Assembly: GCA_964630705.1 (NCBI GenBank)
Contig: CAZVZH010000003.1
Span: 1 to 64,000 of the forward strand
DNA length: 64,000 bases
DNA from: M3007 sp964630705
GTDB lineage: Bacteria > Bacteroidota > Bacteroidia > Chitinophagales > Saprospiraceae
Direction of reading: 5' to 3'
This document shows, piece by piece, positions 60,139 through 64,000 of this stretch. Below the pieces are notes generated by a model. It saw only the letters and a program-made list of their open reading frames with translations, was not told the DNA's origin and ran no database searches. Every line of letters starts with the position of its first letter. Positions within the stretch are counted from its first letter, which is position 1. A program made the translations under genes and the position numbers.

Positions 60139-61095
60139 TTACACCACAGCTTGGGCGATAGCGCGAATGGTATCGGTATCCCCCATGGTGTAATAGTGCA
60201 AACAAGGGACTCCGGCTGCTTTCAATTCGCGCGATTGCTGGATGCACCACTCGATGCCCACCTGGCGAACAGCCTCGTCGTCGGCCGCTTTCAGCGCTGC
60301 GTCGACCAGGTCTTTGGGCATGTTGACAAAAAACTTCCGGGGGATGGAATTGAGCTGATAACGCTTGGTCAGCGGCTTGAGGCCCGGCACAATTGGCGCC
60401 TCGATACCCGCCTGGCGGCAAGCGTCGACATATTCGAAATACCGGCGGTTGTCGAAAAACATTTGGGTGACGATGTAGTGGGCGCCGGCGTCGACCTTCA
60501 TTTTGGTGTACGCCAGATCGGTGTCGGAGTTGGGCGCTTCAAAGTGCTTTTCCGGGTATCCCGCTACGCCGATGCAAAAGTCGGTTTTTTCGCCATTGAC
60601 AATATCGTCGTCAAGGTAGCGGCCCTGGTTCATGCCGACCATCTGGCGCACCAGATCGAGGGCGTATTTGTGCCCTTGATCATGCGCAATGAACCGCTCT
60701 TCAAACTGACGCGCGTCGCCGCGCAAAGCCAGCACGTTGTTGATGCCCAGAAAGTTGAGGTCGATGAGCGCATTTTCGGTTTCATCCATGGAAAAACCAC
60801 CACAGATAAGGTGCGGCACGGCGTCCACTTTGTAGCGGTGCATGATGGCGGCGCAGATGCCCACCGTGCCCGGCCGCTTGCGGATAGCCGCTTTTTCGTA
60901 ATAACCGGACGGCCGCACTTTATAAATGTACTCCTCCCGGTGGTAGGTAACGTCGATGAACGGCGGCTTGAATTCCATCAGCACGTCCAGCGTTTTGAAA
61001 ATCGCCTGCATGCTTCCGCCTTTCAGCGGGGGAAGCACCTCGAAGGACACCAGGGTTTTATCCTTGGCTTTTTTAAAATGGTCGGTAACTTTCAT
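60139..61095 (-). CDS. metF: Methylenetetrahydrofolate reductase
   Basis: 318 residues, normal length. The N-terminal SFEVLPP glutamate, the IDVTYHREEYI region, and NVLALRGDA are hallmarks of the FAD-containing TIM-barrel MetF. It reduces 5,10-methylene-THF to 5-methyl-THF for methionine synthesis. Its leader holds a 25-bp inverted repeat (61114-61191). Confidence 0.96.
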   Translation of the reverse strand: MKVTDHFKKAKDKTLVSFEVLPPLKGGSMQAIFKTLDVLMEFKPPFIDVTYHREEYIYKVRPSGYYEKAAIRKRPGTVGICAAIMHRYKVDAVPHLICGGFSMDETENALIDLNFLGINNVLALRGDARQFEERFIAHDQGHKYALDLVRQMVGMNQGRYLDDDIVNGEKTDFCIGVAGYPEKHFEAPNSDTDLAYTKMKVDAGAHYIVTQMFFDNRRYFEYVDACRQAGIEAPIVPGLKPLTKRYQLNSIPRKFFVNMPKDLVDAALKAADDEAVRQVGIEWCIQQSRELKAAGVPCLHYYTMGDTDTIRAIAQAVV

Positions 61096-61113
61096 GTCGA
61101 TGGAGTTGATCTG

Positions 61114-61191
61114 GTAGGGGCGACCCTCGCGGTCGCCCTGAATGGCGTTTTTGACAATGGCGTTTTGGGCGACCGCGAAGGCTGCCCCTAC
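61114..61191. repeat. GTAGGGGCGACC inverted repeat in metF leader
   Basis: Left arm 61114-61138 and right arm 61167-61191 match in reverse complement at about 22 of 25 positions; each arm includes its own GGGCGACC/GGTCGCCC dyad. It fills the space between the TMTC-like gene end and metF start. Confidence 0.88.
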
Positions 61192-61208
61192 GGTGTTTAC
61201 CGGGCCGC

Positions 61209-63194
61209 TTATCGGATCAGCACTTTCGCCGAGGCTTCCGCCCGCGCCTTCATTTCGGCTGCTTTGGCGGCGTTGCCGGAAGCGGCGTAAATTTCAGCGA
61301 GGGCGTTGAGTACTCGCTCGTCTTCCCATTGGGTAGGCAGGGCGTGCTCGAGCACAGCAATGGCGTTTTTTGTATCGTGTTTTTGCTGGTAAAAATATTC
61401 GTAGCCCATACGGTAGCAAAACGCGTTGATTTTATTCGGGTTGCCCCCACTGGTAGCCAGGTACTGCATGTATTTGTCGAAGAACGGCCGGAAGTTGGCG
61501 TTGTTCGGAATTTTTTCAAGAACTGCGCCAAATTCGTGGAAGAGCTTGTCCATCTGCTTGTCCTGTTCGAAACGCGCAGCCGCAATGGCGCCTTTCATCA
61601 CCAGCGCAGAGCCGTAGTCGGGGTTGATTTCGATGGAGCGGTTGATGTGGTACTCCATGGTGTCGACCCAACGCGCTTTTTCCGCCGGCTCCTTTGTTTT
61701 CAGGTAAATATTATCGTAGATCGCCGTCACGTAAAAACAGTGCGAACGGGCGCTGTTCGAGGAGTTTTTGACCGCCGAGCGGTTGAGCGACAACGCGTCT
61801 TTCCAATCGGGCACCCGTTGAATGGTGAGCCAGCTGAACGCCGCCGTGGCCAGGGCAAAAATCCCGACGCCCAGCAAGTAAGGCCGGTTGGGTTGTTCTT
61901 TAAACCACGCCGGCATTTTTTGCGCTAAAAACCAGCCGGCCAGCAAGCAAAATGCCACCGACGGCATATAAGCGAAACGCTCGTTCATAAACGTGCCCAC
62001 CGATACGAACAGGTTGGACACAATACTCAGCGTGATCAACCAGTAAAAAACGGCGTAGGCTGGGATGCGGCGGCGTTTAAGATTAAGCAGGGCCCAAATG
62101 CCCATGCCCAGGTAGAGCGCCAGGGAAACGAGCGCGCGCCAGTCGCCCCAGCCCACCTTCGGCACGTGATAGGGGTAATAGTCGTGCGTCAGCGGATAAG
62201 GCACGAACAACAACTTGATATACCAGCCCAGGGTCAGGAAAATCGTCGCCAGTTTTTCGCCGGCCGACATGCCCAGAAATGGGTTGTTCATCAGGTCGCT
62301 GACCGCCCTTCCGTGGTCGAGCATAAAACCCAACGCCTTGTAGCGCACGAGAATGAACACCAGCGTAGCCAACAACCAGGGCAGGCTGGCGCCGGCAATG
62401 CGGCCCACCGGCGCTTTGGCAAAAAACCAAACGGTCAGCGGAATGACGGCCAAAAAGGTCAGCGCATTTTCCTTGGCAAACAAGCCGAGCAAGAGGAACA
62501 AACCCGCCGCCCAGTTCCACAGCACCCGCTCGGTATCGAAATATTTTAACGCGGCATACAGCGCAGCCAAACTGAACAGCAGGGCCAGAATTTCGTCGCG
62601 CCCCTTGATATTGGCCACCGCCTCGGAGTGGATCGGGTGCGCAACAAACAGCACGGCGCCGATAAACGCCGCGCTGAAATACCAGCGCGCATGCTCGCCC
62701 AAAGGGAAAAAAGCAAGCAGCAGGCGGTACAGCAACACGCCGTTCAGCCCGTACAGTAAAATATTGATCAGGTGACTGATACTCGGGTGGTCTTTCCCAA
62801 AAATACCCACCTCCAGGGCAAAGGTGGCCAACGACAAGGGGCGGTAGCGGCCGCCTTCGAGCAACTGCAGGTTTTCCTTTTTCTGGAAATAACCCATAAA
62901 ACTATCGGCCCCGAATATTTCGCGAATGCCGGCGAAGCCTTTCTGCACGTAGGCGTTTTGCCAGATAACCATCTGATCGTCGAGGATGTACCCGAACTGC
63001 AGCGCAGCCGCATACAAGCCGAAAGCCAGCGCAACAAGCAGCAGGGCCGGTATCCAGTGCTGACGCCAAAAACCTGGCTGGAATAGCGCATCGGCACGGC
63101 TCGCGCGTTGCTTTTTAGGAGCAGCGGGCTTTTCGGCCGGCGTGCTGCGTTTTATTTTAGGACTGGGCTTGCCACCCTTACTCTTTGCTGCCAT
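61209..63194 (-). CDS. TMTC-like membrane protein with TPR repeats
   Basis: 661 residues. A Lys-rich cytosolic head (about 1-35) precedes some nine transmembrane helices. The first loop has YILDDQMVIWQNAYV and RYRPLSLATFA, and HPIHSEAVANIKGRDEI follows, as in eukaryotic TMTC O-mannosyltransferase relatives (GT-C fold with DUF1736). The C-terminal 200 residues contain TPR repeats. It may transfer sugars to envelope proteins. It is upstream of metF on the same strand, separated by an inverted repeat. Confidence 0.85.
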   Translation of the reverse strand: MAAKSKGGKPSPKIKRSTPAEKPAAPKKQRASRADALFQPGFWRQHWIPALLLVALAFGLYAAALQFGYILDDQMVIWQNAYVQKGFAGIREIFGADSFMGYFQKKENLQLLEGGRYRPLSLATFALEVGIFGKDHPSISHLINILLYGLNGVLLYRLLLAFFPLGEHARWYFSAAFIGAVLFVAHPIHSEAVANIKGRDEILALLFSLAALYAALKYFDTERVLWNWAAGLFLLLGLFAKENALTFLAVIPLTVWFFAKAPVGRIAGASLPWLLATLVFILVRYKALGFMLDHGRAVSDLMNNPFLGMSAGEKLATIFLTLGWYIKLLFVPYPLTHDYYPYHVPKVGWGDWRALVSLALYLGMGIWALLNLKRRRIPAYAVFYWLITLSIVSNLFVSVGTFMNERFAYMPSVAFCLLAGWFLAQKMPAWFKEQPNRPYLLGVGIFALATAAFSWLTIQRVPDWKDALSLNRSAVKNSSNSARSHCFYVTAIYDNIYLKTKEPAEKARWVDTMEYHINRSIEINPDYGSALVMKGAIAAARFEQDKQMDKLFHEFGAVLEKIPNNANFRPFFDKYMQYLATSGGNPNKINAFCYRMGYEYFYQQKHDTKNAIAVLEHALPTQWEDERVLNALAEIYAASGNAAKAAEMKARAEASAKVLIR

Positions 63195-63407
63195 GTGTCG
63201 GGTTTTGTTAAAAACGGGGCAAATATCGCAAGTTGCACCATAACCTGTGGGGCAGGCCGGGAATTTCCTGCAACCCGCTTGTAACCTTTTTGTCCATCGC
63301 CCTGTCTTTCTCCCCGACTAACCGCCCACTACACCGCATTTGGTGGGAAACCGCCAAAAGTTAGTCGTTCAAAACACCCTTTTTATAGAAAGAGTATGCT
63401 TTTAACA

Positions 63408-63448
63408 GGTATTATGTATTGCATAATACCAAAATGCCCGCATCTTTG
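63408..63448 (+). promoter_or_regulatory. Promoter with overlapping operator-like dyad
   Basis: Within the 333-bp gap 63195-63527, TTG at 63419-63421, a 19-bp spacer and CATCTTTG at 63441-63448 (one mismatch to TAnnTTTG) form a likely promoter for the gene at 63528. A perfect 9-bp dyad, GGTATTATG-TATTG-CATAATACC at 63408-63430, covers the TTG. A second, looser dyad CGACTAAC/GTTAGTCG spans about 63316-63369. The rest of the gap shows nothing else. Confidence 0.65.
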
Positions 63449-63527
63449 TCGCGAAAACAAAAACAATTTTAATCCTCGCCCATCCAGCCAAACCATCATC
63501 AACTACTCTGCAACTAAAAATTAAGCA

Positions 63528-64000
63528 ATGAAAACCATCTTCCTTGCCCTGCTCAGCATTTTCCTGCTGAGCAGGCCTTCCCTGGCGCAAAACATCTCCG
63601 GTCAAGTTCAAAATGCCGACGGTACCGCCGCCGAATTCGCAACTGTGTTGCTGTACCAGGCAGCCGACTCCAGCCTGGTCAAAGGCGGCATTACCGACCC
63701 CGCCGGCCGCTACGAATTCGAAAACATCCCGGCCGGCCGCTATTTCGTCGACGCCCAACTGATCGGCGCCGGCAAAGCCGCCCTCCCTGCATTCGACTAT
63801 GCTGGCGGCGATAAAACGCTGGAAACCATTGCCCTCCAGGAAAATGCCCAGGAAATCGGCACCGTAACCGTCGTCGCCCGCCGGCCCATCGTAGAAGTAC
63901 GCGCCGACAAAACCGTGCTCAACGTAGAAGACAACATCAACGCCCAGGGCCAAAACGCCCTCGAACTCATGCGCAAAGCGCCGGGCGTGATCGTCGACAA
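63528..64000 (+). CDS. TonB-dependent receptor/barrel protein (N-terminus only)
   Basis: Starts with ATG 63528 and runs off the window, giving 157 residues. A signal peptide (about 1-20) is followed by a carboxypeptidase-like beta domain (ISGQVQNADGTAAEFATVLL through ENIPAGRYFVDAQLIG). The plug start VRADKTVLNVEDNI and QNALELMRKAPGVIVD resembles the outer-membrane barrel family common in Bacteroidota. Substrate cannot be told from this part. Confidence 0.85.
   Translation, partial: MKTIFLALLSIFLLSRPSLAQNISGQVQNADGTAAEFATVLLYQAADSSLVKGGITDPAGRYEFENIPAGRYFVDAQLIGAGKAALPAFDYAGGDKTLETIALQENAQEIGTVTVVARRPIVEVRADKTVLNVEDNINAQGQNALELMRKAPGVIVD

Noticed and set aside
59941..61290. Plus-strand frame of 449 codons across the third gap and opposite metF
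   Set aside because: Crosses the N run and lies opposite a clear MetF.

Overview
The window reads as a piece of a draft genome of a Bacteroidota bacterium, most like the Saprospiria (Lewinella/Haliscomenobacter type). Supporting signs are the type IX secretion lipoprotein PorW/SprE, a DUF3078 protein, TonB-dependent receptors with an N-terminal carboxypeptidase-like domain, a LytS/LytT pair, many signal-peptide and lipoprotein starts, no Shine-Dalgarno motifs but A-rich leaders, and repeated matches to the Bacteroidota -7 box TAnnTTTG. Base composition is GC-rich (roughly mid to upper 50s percent by eye). Three runs of exactly 100 N (13947-14046, 58091-58190, 59962-60061) are scaffold gaps of unknown true length.

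Layout. 1-1020: a minus-strand cytochrome c / OB-fold / YceI-like cluster. 1246-8826: a small membrane ORF, DUF2024, lipoproteins, htpG, an alkaline phosphatase and dprA. 8926-13910: SH3b protein, VanZ, gamma-carbonic anhydrase, MacB-type permease, pgeF, DUF2188 and a TMEM220-like protein. 14118-16979: a BlaI/M56 sensor pair with twin operators. 17028-24570: a C1 peptidase, GNAT enzyme, gcvT, M23 peptidase and porW. 24684-34896: AsmA-like protein, an AAA/DUF4143 ATPase, a PurF-type amidotransferase, a beta-barrel, a COG3650 lipoprotein and glycogen phosphorylase. 35238-41912: alkB facing a flavin/2Fe-2S reductase, a class V aminotransferase, GT39 and GT2 glycosyltransferases and DUF2905. 41998-47968: S41 peptidase, LytTR/LytS pair, TonB receptor and MarR. 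47973-59173: rlmN, a DUF4143 remnant, ftsK, trkH/trkA, truA, a low-molecular-weight phosphatase, DUF3078, MscS, and an ECF sigma factor with a small partner. 59367-64000: TlpA-like protein, metF, a TMTC-like protein and the start of another TonB-type receptor.

Most genes are housekeeping or envelope genes in short operons. The unusual content is between genes. All seven convergent gene junctions wider than 100 bp carry long inverted repeats built from short repeated words, and the words differ from site to site. Three junctions share a larger element of about 290 bp with conserved flanks and a changeable central hairpin. All three assembly gaps fall inside or between arms of such repeats. Other leads are an ATPase/DUF4143 gene whose leader is almost entirely a hairpin touching the start codon, a decayed fragment of the same family 22 kb away, a plus-strand terminator with no CDS in front of it (possible small RNA), and a lysine-rich insertion in PorW.
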